Assembly (NCBI GenBank): GCA_034359265.1
Contig: CP136893.1
Location: 23,506,001-23,570,000 of the forward strand
Reading direction: 5' to 3'
Length of the DNA: 64,000 nucleotides
Origin: Canna indica
Taxonomy: Eukaryota; Streptophyta; Magnoliopsida; Zingiberales; Cannaceae
A program made the position numbers and the translations under genes. The notes below the pieces were generated by a model. The model saw nothing but the letters and a program-made list of their open reading frames with translations. It made no database searches and had not been told where the DNA came from. This document shows positions 11,528-22,060 of this stretch, piece after piece (position 1 is the stretch's first letter; every line of letters starts with the position of its first letter).

Positions 11528-13117
11528 TGATAATGGTATTCTTCATGAATTCTCTGCTCCAAAGACTCATCAACAAAATGGTGTTGCTGAAAGAAAAAAT
11601 CATACTATTTAAGAGATGACTCGAGTCATGCTAAATTCCAAGAAGATCTCTGAAAGATTTTGGGCTGAAGCTATCAATACTGCTTGCTACATTATAAATA
11701 GAGCATATCTCACACCAAAGACTACAAAAACTCCTTATGAATTATAGAAAGGAAGAAAGCCTAACCTTACATATTTTTATGTCTTTGGTAGCAAGTGTTA
11801 TGTACTAAATGATAGGGAATACCCTGGGAAGATACAAAGCAAAAGTGATGAAGCAATATTCCTTGGATATTCGACAAATAGCAAAACCTACAGAGTCTAC
11901 AACAAGCGCACTCAATAACACCAAATGTGAAAGTTGATGGCTCTCAATCCTACCAAAGTCTAATTACTGATGAAGAGGCAAATGCAACTGTTGACAAGAC
12001 TCTCCAGAATTCTTCTAAGATAGCAGAATAGATTGCTGAAACAGACTATGAGACTGACACTGATCAAGAAAAGGAAAGTGTTGTTAAGAAGTCTGCAAGA
12101 ACTCTAAAAAATCATCCTTTGAAGAAAGTTATTGGTGATGTTCATAAAGGAGTCAAGACTAGAAATCAGTCCAAGAAGAATGATCAAGATATGATCAGAT
12201 ACTCTTGCTATACCTCAACTGTTGAACCCAAGAACATCAAGGAAGCTTTAAAAGATGAATTCTTGATCAAGGCAAGAAGAGTTGCAACAATTTGTCAAAA
12301 ATGATATTTTGAAATTGGTTCCCAAACCTGAAAGTGTCAATATAATCGGAACCAAGTGGGTTTTCAAAAACAAGTCTAATGAAGCAGGAAATATCATAAG
12401 AAACAAGGTTAGACTTGTTGTTAAAGGTTATAATAAAGTTGAAGGTATTGATTATGGTGAAACTTTTGCACCTAATTGTAAGTTTAGAATCTATCATGTT
12501 ACTCCTTGTCTTATCTTGTTGTTTGAAATTCAAACTTTATCGAATAGATGTTAAGACAGCTTTTCCTGAATGGAATTTTAAATGGACAACTCTTTATTAA
12601 ACAATCAAAAGGGTTTGATGATTCTACTCATCCAGACCATGTGTTTAAGCTGAAGAAAGGTTTATATGGTCTCAAGCAGACACCTAGAGCTTAGTATGAT
12701 AGACTAACCCAATTTTTGCTCACGAAAGGTTATAAAAGAAGAAAAGCTTATCAGACTCTATTCATCAAAGGAAGGGAGTCTCAATTGGTAATGTTCAGAT
12801 TTATGTTGTTGATATTGTTTTTTACTCAACTTCAAAATTCTTTGCTAAACAATTTTTGAGTGACATGAAGTCTGAATTCAAAATGAGCATGGTTGGAGAG
12901 ATGAGTTATTTTCTCAGTCTACATGTCAAGCAATCTAAAAAAGGAATATTCATTTCTCAGAGTGAATATGCTAAGAATCCAGTTCACAAGTTTGGACTAG
13001 ACAGTTTTGAGACAATTAGAACTTCTATCTCTATCCATGAGAAACTATGCAAGGATGACGAAGGAAAGAGTGTTGATCTCACCCTTTACAGAAGCATGAT
13101 TGGCAGTTTATTATATT
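11528..13117 (+). pseudogene. pol: SIRE-like pol, part 2: integrase C-half and reverse transcriptase N-half
   Basis: It resumes integrase directly after the CACTA insertion (DNGILHEF, then HQQNGVAERKN, the final catalytic Glu region). The integrase C-terminal block (FGSKCYVLND) is near 11785. RT begins near 12260-12300 (IIGTKWVFKNK, then GIDYGETFAP) and continues through DVKTAF (12548) and KLKKGLYGLKQTPRA (12648). The YVDD box near 12805 has changed to YVVD and the following residues are frameshifted. Stops are dense. It is cut at 13117 by the Mutator-like element inside the GSLLYL segment. Confidence 0.85.
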
Positions 13118-13383
13118 GGAAAAATACCTAAATATAGCTTGTACTTTGGACTTTTTCTCAATTGTGACCCGTAGTTTACTTTGTCTCAATTGTATACACG
13201 TACTAAGATATTTGTTCCAATTGTAGCATTCTGTCAAGACTCCATCGGCCACGCCGTTAACCTGACGACGTGGCATGCTGACGTGTATTAAATAAATATT
13301 TTTTAATACCCACTTGCCACATCATCAAACTTCGATCCTTAATTTTTTTTTAATCCCAAACGCCACGTCAGCCCATAATTACC
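13118..13383 (+). repeat. MULE left terminal inverted repeat
   Basis: Nearly the reverse complement of 18592-18856. Both contain the same CACGTCAG and GACGTGGC blocks. Long TIRs of this size are typical of MULEs and often hold the promoter of the adjacent gene. Confidence 0.9.
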
Positions 13384-13698
13384 CAGCTTCTTTATACACC
13401 ACCCGACTCCTTCCTTAACCCTAAATGTTGGGCGCCTCTCCAAATCGCCTCTACATCGCGGATCGCAATCGCCGGACTCTCTCGTCGAAGCTAGTCGCCG
13501 AAGCATTGGTCACCGAAGGTTTTTCACCAGCCGAAGGTTAGCCACTCTTGTTCCTTGTTTATATTCTAGGGCATAATCTATCCATATTCATTCTATCCCT
13601 ATTCATCAACAGCATAATCTAGAATATGGATTGTTTATATATAGGTCATAATCTATCCACATTTATTGTTGTGTTTTCCACTAGCCGAATTCAATCAT

Positions 13699-14199
13699 AT
13701 GGCATCAAGAGCAAGAACATATATTGAGGATGCATCTATATCCTCAGGTTTTGCTAGGCCTAAGTGCTTTCATGAAATTGAAGCTAACTTGTTAACTTCA
13801 AAAACTCGAAAAAATCCTGGAAGAAAATTTTGGACATGTGGACATTGGCAGATAGAGGCTAATCATTTTTTTGGACATCCTGGAAGAACTATTGAAGCTA
13901 AGTTGCTTACTTATTATTATTTTTGTAGATATTGTGTACTTACTTCACTTACCTTGCCTCATTTTTTGTAAAGCAATGACTGTGGATAGTTTCTTTAGCA
14001 AGACTCTGAATTTTCAGAAGGAGGACAGAAGATTATATCGTATCAAACAAAGAATATTGAAGCTATTCAACGAAAGATGTATCAACTTGAAGAGAAGATC
14101 AACCTGCTAGAGCACAAATATGAACATTTGAAGTTACAGAATAAGAGAATGAGGATGTATATTTGGGTTATTATTTGTGCTTGGATTGTGTTTGGATGA
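13699..14199 (+). pseudogene. GRF-type zinc-finger protein gene carried by the MULE (GRF + coiled coil + C-terminal membrane segment)
   Basis: ATG at 13699 opens a 5' part with RPKCFHEIEANLLTSKTRKN followed by PGRKFWTCGHW, which matches the GRF zinc finger (Cys, S-K-T-x2-NPGR-x-F-x-C). The 3' part at about 14030-14199 reads in another frame as IEAIQRKMYQLEEKINLLE, a coiled coil, then a hydrophobic end (MYIWVIICAWIVFGW). GRF + coiled coil + terminal membrane helix is a known plant small-protein layout (At4g04775-like). The two parts are separated by 13970-14030, which could hold an intron or decay. Only some expected finger cysteines are seen. It may be a captured host gene or a regular passenger of this MULE family. 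Confidence 0.55.
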
Positions 14200-15637
14200 T
14201 GCAAGTAATGTAGAAACTTCAGTTGAAATTGATTAATGTTTAATTATGTGTATGGATCAATGTGTTTGGATTAATATTGTGTATGGATTAATGTTTAATT
14301 ATGTGTATCGATCAGTATGTATGGATTAATGTGTATGGATTAATGTTGGTAAATGGATCGTTGTTGTGTATCAATTATGTGTAGGTGAATGGATCACTAT
14401 TGTATATAATTCTAGCCAACTTCTATGAATTTGTATGAATTATAGCCAACTTCTGTGAATGTGTATCAATTCTAGCCAACTTCTGTGAATGAATTAATGT
14501 GTATGAATGCATCAAATTGTATCCTAAACTTCTGTGAATGTGTATGAATTTTAGCCAACTTAAATCAGGAGCAACAAGCTCTTTTTCAGGATGAACAAGC
14601 TCAAACACTGAACTCAAACAGTGAACTGAAACAGTTAGCTGTACTAAACTAACTGATCAGTGAACTCAAACACTGAACTCAAACAGTGAACTGAAATACT
14701 TAGCTATACATCATTAAACTGATATATCACTAAACATATATCCAAGACTGAAACATATACTGAAATCAGCATATACTATACTGATCAGTGAATTAAAAAT
14801 CACTTAAAACATAAATTGAAACATCAGTATACATCACTAATCAGTGAACTGAAATCAACACATAATATACTGGTCAGTATACATCACTGATATAGCACAA
14901 ATCACTAAACTAAACTGAACACAAATCCATGACTGAAACATACCCTAAATTTAGCACATACTATACTAATTAGTGAACTGAAATCACTGAAAACATAAAC
15001 TGAAACATCACTGAAAACATAAACTGAAACATCACTGAACTACTTTAAAACATCACTGAACTAAACATAGTATGCTATATTGAAACATTACTGAAAACAT
15101 AAAACTACTCTGAAACGTCACTGAACTAAACATCAGTGAACTGAAACATCACTGAAATAATACTGATCAGTATACAACTGAAACATATCAGTAGTCTGTC
15201 CACATCCAGTCTATATCCAAACCAAAATACATCCAGTATATATCCAGTTTACTCACATCCAAAAAATATCCAAAAATATCCATCCAGTACATCATGTGAT
15301 GCTTTGAAATCAGTTATCTGTGATGCTAATCCTGTGATGCTTGGAAATCAGTAGGGATAACATCTTGATGATCACTCCTTTGTTGTGGAGGAACTGCCCC
15401 ATTCCATTATCTTGTTGATGATGAATAAATAGCTAATCCACTTTGAGACATCTGTCACATGAAACCACACATAGTTAAATGACCAATATAAAATGAAGAT
15501 GAGAATTAAGATAGTCAAATCATGCTCTAAAGTATGTGTTTCCAGATTCTTCACCAACATAAACCCGAAAACCTTGTAATGCAATTTATCTTTCTCTAGA
15601 AAGTACTTACATTATGAAACATAAATAATAGGGAAAC
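14200..15637. repeat. Low-complexity interior of the MULE
   Basis: At 14200-14420 GTGTATGGATTAATG-like units repeat. From about 14620 to 15200 there are many copies of ACTGAAACATCACTGAA-like units; from 15180 CATCCAGT-like units. Near 14565-14595 a piece of the transposase leader repeat (GGAGCAACAAGCTC) reappears. No gene is supported here. Confidence 0.7.
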
Positions 15638-15718
15638 TTACCATTGTTCTTTCTCTACTAGTTGAGGGTCCAACTGTTCTACCCTACCTCTACCTCTATC
15701 TCTCACTCTCCCTCTCCT

Positions 15719-15870
15719 TCTGGTAGATGGTCCTACTGTAGATGGTCCTGCTGTAGATGGTCTTGCTGTAGATGGTCTTGTTGTAGATGGTCCTGCTGTA
15801 GATGATCTTGTTGTAGATGATCTTGTTGTAGATGGTCTTGTTGTAGATGGTCCTGCTGTAGATGGTCCTT
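15719..15870 (-). repeat. 15-bp tandem repeats at transposase C-terminus
   Basis: About 10 units of GTAGATGGTCCTGCT (plus-strand reading), encoding GPSTA/RPSTT repeats on the minus strand. Confidence 0.85.
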
Positions 15871-17385
15871 CTTGTCCCTGCAAAGGTGCAATATAGGATG
15901 AGCATATCTATCAAATTATCATAATACAAGTACAATATAGGATCTTACTGATTGTGGCCCAAGTGTACACATCCTTCTATTATGACCTTGCTGAAAACAT
16001 AGTGTACAAGTGATTTTGGAATCTTGCCAAGAGTAGTTTGTACGTTGGATGGTTTCCTCATTTAGTTCTCTTCTTCTTACTTTCTTTAGCCTACCAGGCA
16101 TTTTCTTTGCAACATGTGGCAACACAAGAGAGCCCTCCACATTTGGCCAAGCCTCTTTTCCCCTCAATGGCTCCATAAAATGTGCATATGTTTTCAAATA
16201 AGTCTCTCTCTTATAAAAATCACTTACATATTTATCAGGATCATCCTTCATCCATGCAATGCATGAAATGGCATGCTTACAAGGTATGCCACATAGATCT
16301 CAGCTCCGACAAGAACAACTTTGATTTGAAAGATTGACAACATGGACCTTATCCAAACATTGAACCTCAAACTTCATGTTCCCGGATGGTGTAACCATGC
16401 AATACCGGTTGTCTTCCTTAAATTTCTCAAGCTTCTTCCTTATATTTGGACAAATTTCATTCGTACACTTCAACATTATATCCTTCTTCACAAATATTCT
16501 TTGCATTAACATACGCCTTATCTCCTCAAGCATATCCACTATTGGTTTTGATCTTTTTTGTATGATATAACTATTGAAAGTCTCCGATATATTATTTGTA
16601 ACGTTATCAAACTTACAAACCGTGGAGACGTATGCTTGGTGGTGCACCAGTAAACTCTCTATCACAAATAATAGAGAATGTACTTTTAGGGTTGACCTTT
16701 CGAAGTTCAGCCAAATAGGGACCCAATAATGCATAGTGGTCCTCTAGAGAACCACAAAGTCTTTTCAAGACAGCTGATCTTACTCTGTAACATTTAGCTC
16801 TAGGAAAGGGGATAAAAATTTTGGATTGAAAATCCGCTGCCATTTGTTTGACATCCCAATTTGGATTTCTTCTAAATGTATTCATGTAGTAATTAACCAA
16901 CCACGTTGTTGTTGCTTGTCTATTTCTCATGCTTCTAGAACACCTATGTTCATCAATGTAATTCTTCACAATGAATGTGGTTTCATTTTGCTTATAACTA
17001 CCACAGATCTTTCATGGACAATCTTTAACACACTTGGCTTCCATTCTCCCTTTGGTACTTCGGGACCATCTAATATTCACCCCATTGTGCAAGACATAGG
17101 ATTGTACTGCATCTTTAAATTGTGAAGGTGTCTCAAATTGCATTCCAATTTCAAATCTGATATCTTGAAGATTACAATTGAAATTGAAAACTTTGTAATG
17201 TCTTCTTTTCCTTTTAGGAGCAATACCCAAGGATGCATCACTAGTTTCAGGTGTGATTATTTCATCATCATTTGATTCATAATCACTACCATTTTGAGGA
17301 TGGGCAAATGCATCAGTAGGCTCGGGTGTATGGACTCTTCTTCGAGATTGAGTACTGTCTGCACCAACTTGGACCGGTATTGAAA

Positions 17386-17617
17386 ATGATTCATTGAAAC
17401 TACTTGGAGGAATGTCTGCTCCAAGTTCAACTATCACATGTATTGATTCATTTGGTTGACTAGATGGAGGAATGTCTGGTCCAAGTTCAACTGTCACAGG
17501 TATTGATTCATTTGGTTGACTAGATGGAGGAATATCTGCTCCAAGTTCAAATGTCACAAGTATTGATTCATTTGGTTGACTACATGGAGGAATGTTTGCT
17601 CCAAGTTCAATTGTCAC
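17386..17617 (-). repeat. 60-bp tandem repeats in MULE transposase
   Basis: Four copies with a 60-bp period, encoding variants of ELGADIPPSSQPNESIPVTV. The period keeps the frame open. Confidence 0.9.
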
Positions 17618-17897
17618 ATTGTTTTTTGAGGTTTCTAGCCTCTATTTATTCATCATCATTGGTATCTTCAAACTCACTTAACATTAGTTCATCTTCAGTT
17701 TCACCCATAGGCATAAAATCTGATGACTCTGATGACTCTTCAGCTTGTATTACCTCCCTAGGTTCCTTTGGCACAAATTGAAACATATCACAACCACTGC
17801 TGGAACTACTACTCAATTCATGATGCACATAATCATGATGAACAACTGCCCTCTCATAACCACTGCTTGAAGTGCTATCCACTGCTTGTTTTCCCTT

Positions 17898-18090
17898 CTC
17901 AACATCAGGAGCAACAAGCTCTTTTTCAGGATGAAATTGACTACTATCCATTGCTTGTTTTCCCTTCTCAACATCAGGAGCAACAAGCTCTTTTTCGGGA
18001 TGAACATGCTCTTTTTCAGGATGAAATTAACTACTATCCATTGCTTGTTTTCCCTTCTCAACATCAGGAGCAACAAACTCTTTTTCAACA
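17898..18090 (-). repeat. 69-bp tandem repeats in MULE transposase leader
   Basis: Three copies of a segment encoding PEKELVAPDVEKGKQ. Offsets are 69 and 90 bp, the latter with a 21-bp internal duplication. Confidence 0.85.
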
Positions 18091-18591
18091 CTTGAACTAC
18101 TGCTGGAGTTACTATTGGAGCTACACTTATCACTTGAGCTACTAACATTAACCTATAATTCAAAATTAATCATCATCTTAACAGTAACACTAATAGTAAA
18201 AAAATAGTAAACCAAAATCAATATCAATAACATCCATAAACCCTAACTTATATCAAATCCATAAACCTTAACTTACATTAAATCCACAAACTAATTAAAA
18301 TCAATTAGGCGAAAAATCTTACCTGTACTGGAGGAGGCGGAGGAAGAACGCTCTTCCGCACCCGGGTAAACCGTCTTACAACCTGCTTCTGGCGCATTCT
18401 TACAACCTGCTTCTGGCGCATGGTTGTATGCGTTGAGGAAATGACGCTTTCCCAAATAGAAGACGTTGAAGATGTTGTCGGAGTTGTCACCGGAAATGAG
18501 CGGGATCGCCAGTTGTCGCCGATAAGTCGAGAGTGAGAGGTGGGGTAGGGTTTGATTTTTGTCGGGCGGGGGGACCAACAAAAGTATTTAA

Positions 18592-18856
18592 AATTAGGGT
18601 CAGACGTGGCGTTTGGGATTTTTAAAAAAAATTAAGGATCGAAGTTTGATGACGTGGCAAGTGGGTATTAAAAAATATTTATTTAATACACGTCAGCATG
18701 CCACGTCGTCAGGTTAACGGCGCCGCCGACGGAGTCTTGACGGAATGCTACAATTGGAACAAATGTCTTAGTACGTGTATACAATTGAGACAAAATAAAC
18801 TACGGGCCACAATTAAGAAAAAGTCCAAAGTACAGGCTATATTTAGGTATTTTCCC
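18592..18856 (-). repeat. MULE right terminal inverted repeat
   Basis: Reverse complement of 13118-13383 with scattered changes. It ends TTTTCCC next to the 9-bp duplication. Confidence 0.9.
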
Positions 18857-18865
18857 TATTATATT

Positions 18866-19338
18866 TGACAACTAGCATACTTGACTTATGCTTTAGTGTT
18901 GGATTGTGTGCCAGATTTCAAGCAAATCCAAAGGAGTCTCACCTTCAAGCTGTTAAGAGAATTCTCAAATATGTGAAAGGTACTTTGGATTTTGGTCTTT
19001 GGTATTCTGTTTATTATAATTCTTGCCTAGCTGGATTTTCAAATGCAGATTGGGCTGGAAATATTGATGATAGAAAGAGTACATCAGACGATTGTTTTTA
19101 TATTAGAACAAATCTTGTGGCCTGGGACAGTAAAAAACAAAATTATATTTCTCTTTCTTCAGTAGAAGCAGAATATTTAGCAGCAGACAGTTGCAGTATG
19201 CAGTTTATCTTGATGAAAATTATGTTACCTAGATATGGTCTCAACCAAGAAAAAAAGATACCTTATTGTGATACAATGAGTACTATCAAAACTTCAAGGA
19301 TTATATTGTGCATTCACATGCTAAACTCCTTGATATAA
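18866..19338 (+). pseudogene. pol: SIRE-like pol, part 3: RT end and RNase H
   Basis: The frame from 18865 carries ARFQANPKESHLQAVKRILK and YVKGTLDFGLWY, then the RNase H core (FSNADWAGNIDDRKSTSDDC, LVAWDSKKQNYISLSSVEAE), ending at a stop at 19336-19338. The 157-codon open frame is one of the better preserved pieces of the element. The RNase H Asp in NADWAG and the Glu in SSVEAE are intact. Confidence 0.88.
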
Positions 19339-20992
19339 GTTCAAGGTTCCAGTTGAAATGAAGCAGTTGCAACTGGTATCTCCTACAACCGGAACAAGTA
19401 GGTAACATCTTCAATTCAAAAAGGGAAATTCTAAATGATGATTGATAAAGTAAGTAAGAAACTGCTTTTAAGTTCGCACGTGTGCCTTCTTTATGAAATA
19501 TAAGATAGGATAAGAACGCAGCTTTCTTCTCAAAGGCCATTAATTCAGCACAGTCGGGTTACTTTTTGCCCAATGACCTAGTGTCATGTCACTGATTCTT
19601 CTTTTAAATGGGATATTTGAAGAATCTCTAAATCTTCCTTGGACAGTGTGTTCATGATGGACAAATTGGCTTTCAAAAATTTATTCTCTCACATAATCAA
19701 TTCTTTCTGACGTTTCTTGTGTAACTGTAACTTCTCCATTGAGTTTTTTCGACGGAGGTTGTACTTTAATGCGAATATGAATAGATATGTATCATTTATG
19801 TACTTTTGCATTGCAATTCGATTCAATTTCTTGAGAACTTAATCGACAGTGTCAATCTTCCTTTATTCTACAATCTATTTAAGCCGAAGTTTCATTACAA
19901 AGCAGCAAAAAGGGTAAAACAATGAGCTCAGAAAAAGAGTTGGAAGGTATTGTGGCAATAGAGATAGTGTTCTCAAGTGCTGCTAAATTTGTGACAAATT
20001 CCTGCACCATTAGCTGATAAAAGATCATCTCCGTCCACCTCTCCCGATCAAAAGCAGAGAAAGAGAAAAGGAAAACTACAGAATGATCTAGTAGAGGTAT
20101 TGTATCCATAACCCTCACATCACTTTCTATTTTACCTAGTTCTGAAGAAGAGTTCTCTTTTGAGAGGGAGGAATTATGTTCTGAGGGGGAGGATAAAGAA
20201 GAAATCGATATTTCTTCTCAATCATTTTTATAACTAATAAGTATCATGACTCAATTTCAGAAAAGACAGGTTCTAAAACTAAGTCAAAGAAAGACAAAAC
20301 CGCAGCTGAGGCAGTCAAGACTGACACTAGGTTGAATGTCTCTGTGCCAACAGCAGCTGAAATAACTTCAACTCTTGCATCAACAGCTCTAGGTACTATT
20401 CGGCTCTTGGAACCAGTGCAGAAAGGGCCATCCGGGATGAACTATTCAAAACACAAGTGTTGTTGGCAACTCTTCGTCTACCTGTAATATCTCTTGAGAA
20501 AAAGATGATCAAATATTTTATAGAAAGTAATGAAGAGTTTCCCTACTGGTCTTCTGGAGAGGATTATGGTTGGCCTGGTCCAGGCAGCTTCTGATCTACT
20601 GAGTAACAGTGACTGGTCCTGGCCCTTTGGCTTATTCGGCCAAAAAGGGAGAGATATGTGGTGTGTGTTTTTGAATAAATTGGTTATGGTCTTGTTATGG
20701 TCTAGTTAAGGTAAAGTGGTCTGAGGTAAAGTCTGAACCAGTTTATGATGTCTGTCTATTGGTTGTGGAATGTGGTGATTATCTGGTACTGTCGTATAAC
20801 TACTCAATGATGCTTGAATATTAACTCTATGATGGTACTGGTTCGCTTTCTGTGATGAATAATTTTAAACTCTGTGATGGCTCAAGTTTTAAAACCATTA
20901 TATCTGTGAAACTTCTCTCATGTTATTATGTTATCTTTATACCATTATTTATGATAGTTTTGGTTTTTCCCAAATAAGCCAAATAGGGAGAT
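19339..20992 (+). other. SIRE-like 3' region: degraded env-like/untranslated DNA and polypurine tract
   Basis: About 1.6 kb between RNase H and the 3' LTR. SIRE elements often carry an env-like frame here. A Lys/Thr-rich piece is readable near 20255-20420 (KDKTAAEAVKTDT) but no intact frame is present. It ends in AAATAGGGAGA, the polypurine tract that primes plus-strand synthesis. Confidence 0.55.
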
Positions 20993-22060
20993 TGTTAGTA
21001 TTGTTTTTATGGATGTTGGCTATATTTGGCAAAAATATTTTTCAGATTATTCCTCAGGTAAAAAGAATTTGAGCAACTGCTCGTATTGAGGAACTATTTA
21101 TGATGGATCTTATGTTACAATTCATTCCGATTCATGAGCTGCTGTGACCAGAATATATTCTGAGAATGTTGAAGGTTTCAACCGTGAAGACGTAGTCTTA
21201 ACTGCTTATAGTCTTAACGGATTTTTGATGGACTCTCTAAGACGATCTTGATGAAGGATGGACTTCTAGCTTAATGATGATTTTGTTTAACTGATTCTGA
21301 ACATTTAAATCGTCATTATTTTTCTTGAACAGTTTAGTTTCGAAGAGTTTTTCTCTTCACTTATTTCTTAGGTGTTTCTTATTTACATAAATGATCTTTT
21401 GTAAAAATGCCTAAGTTATGCTGACGGTTTCTATAGAAGACAGCGGTGATCAAATATGATTGAAGTTAGCATTTATTTAGATCTTCCAGTAATCTTCTAG
21501 TGTCACCTATAAATACTAGAGAAGAGATCTATTATCGATAACTCCATTGCACGGAAACACTGTTGCCATATATAGAGGAGTTGAAACTGTTAAGTGCAGA
21601 CTACCGAGTGCAGAAGAGGCAACAACTCTTTTATCTTTAAGAAGAAGATTGGTTATCGGGCGGATAACTCGCTACAACACGAGGTTGTGTGGAGGACGAA
21701 ACTCTATGATTGTGATGTCGTAGAGAGGTAAGTTGGTATTTACTTGTAATAGCAAATAGGTTTTTATTATTTCTGATTCACTGTAATACTGTAGTCAGAT
21801 TTTGGTCAGATTTCGGGTGTGAAATCCAGAGGACTTGTAAGTGTACTTATAAAGAGTGAATTGAGCATCTGTCCAGTGAGTGCCCCGCAGATTAGGTGGC
21901 TAGTTTTTTACTGAACTGCGTAAACAAATCGCCTGAGTTAGCATTGCCTATTTGTTTTGATTCTTACTTTGATACAATATGCTAGTATTAGAGCAGTTGC
22001 AACTTCCTAAGCAACTATCCTTTACTGAAGTTCCACAAGAGACCTATATATATAGTGACA
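20993..22060 (+). repeat. 3' LTR of SIRE-like Copia element
   Basis: 1068 bp. It starts TGTTAG, ends GTGACA, and is followed by the duplication TGTAC. It lacks the solo LTR found in the 5' copy. The TATA-like TATAAATA is at 21508-21515. Confidence 0.93.

Larger units (their letters stand above)
15638..18163 (-). pseudogene. MuDR-type transposase, catalytic core deleted
   Basis: Read right to left: an acidic Ser-rich leader with 69-bp repeats (18163-17646); a 60-bp-repeat segment; the MuDR N-terminal DNA-binding region (EIGMQFETPSQFKDAV, near 17150); a CSRSMRNRQATTTWLVNYY segment (16940); then at about 16735 a jump to the C-terminal part. That part contains SWIM-finger residues (SCSC, then CGIPCKHAISC, with one Trp codon changed to TGA near 16300) and a CCHC knuckle CTLCFQQGHNRRMC (15985). 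A Gly-Pro-Ser-Thr repeat tail follows. The MULE DDE domain expected between LRKVNPKSTFSI and the YVSTVCKFDN segment is absent. Frames shift several times. The protein would have cut and joined TIR ends; this copy cannot. Confidence 0.8.
13118..18856 (-). mobile_element. Mutator-like element (MULE), 5.7 kb, with 9-bp target duplication
   Basis: A perfect 9-bp duplication TATTATATT (13109-13117 and 18857-18865) flanks termini GGAAAAATACC and GGTATTTTCCC. Inverted repeats extend about 265 bp inward on each side. The minus strand carries a degraded MuDR-type transposase (15638-18163). The plus strand carries a small GRF-finger gene near the left TIR (13699-14199). The host SIRE RT sequence (GSLLYL, then TTSILDLCF) resumes directly after the right duplication. 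Confidence 0.93.
2458..22060 (+). mobile_element. Copia element, SIRE-like, full-length but nested and degraded
   Basis: Two LTRs (2458-4867 and 20993-22060) bound a gag-pol interior. They begin CGTTAG or TGTTAG, end GTGACA, and are flanked by the 5-bp duplication TGTAC (2453-2457 and 22061-22065). A primer-binding site follows the 5' LTR and a polypurine tract (AAATAGGGAGA) precedes the 3' LTR. Gag, protease, integrase, RT and RNase H occur in Copia order, followed by about 1.6 kb of extra 3' sequence, typical of the SIRE lineage. It is non-autonomous now: there are many stops, and three insertions sit inside it. The first ~120 aligned LTR bases show 6 differences by eye, suggesting an old insertion. 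Confidence 0.92.

Noticed and set aside
18305..18581. Possible first exon of the MULE transposase
   Set aside because: Open but without recognisable motif; contains a ~27-bp duplication (18372-18421). It could be leader; not supported enough to list as coding.
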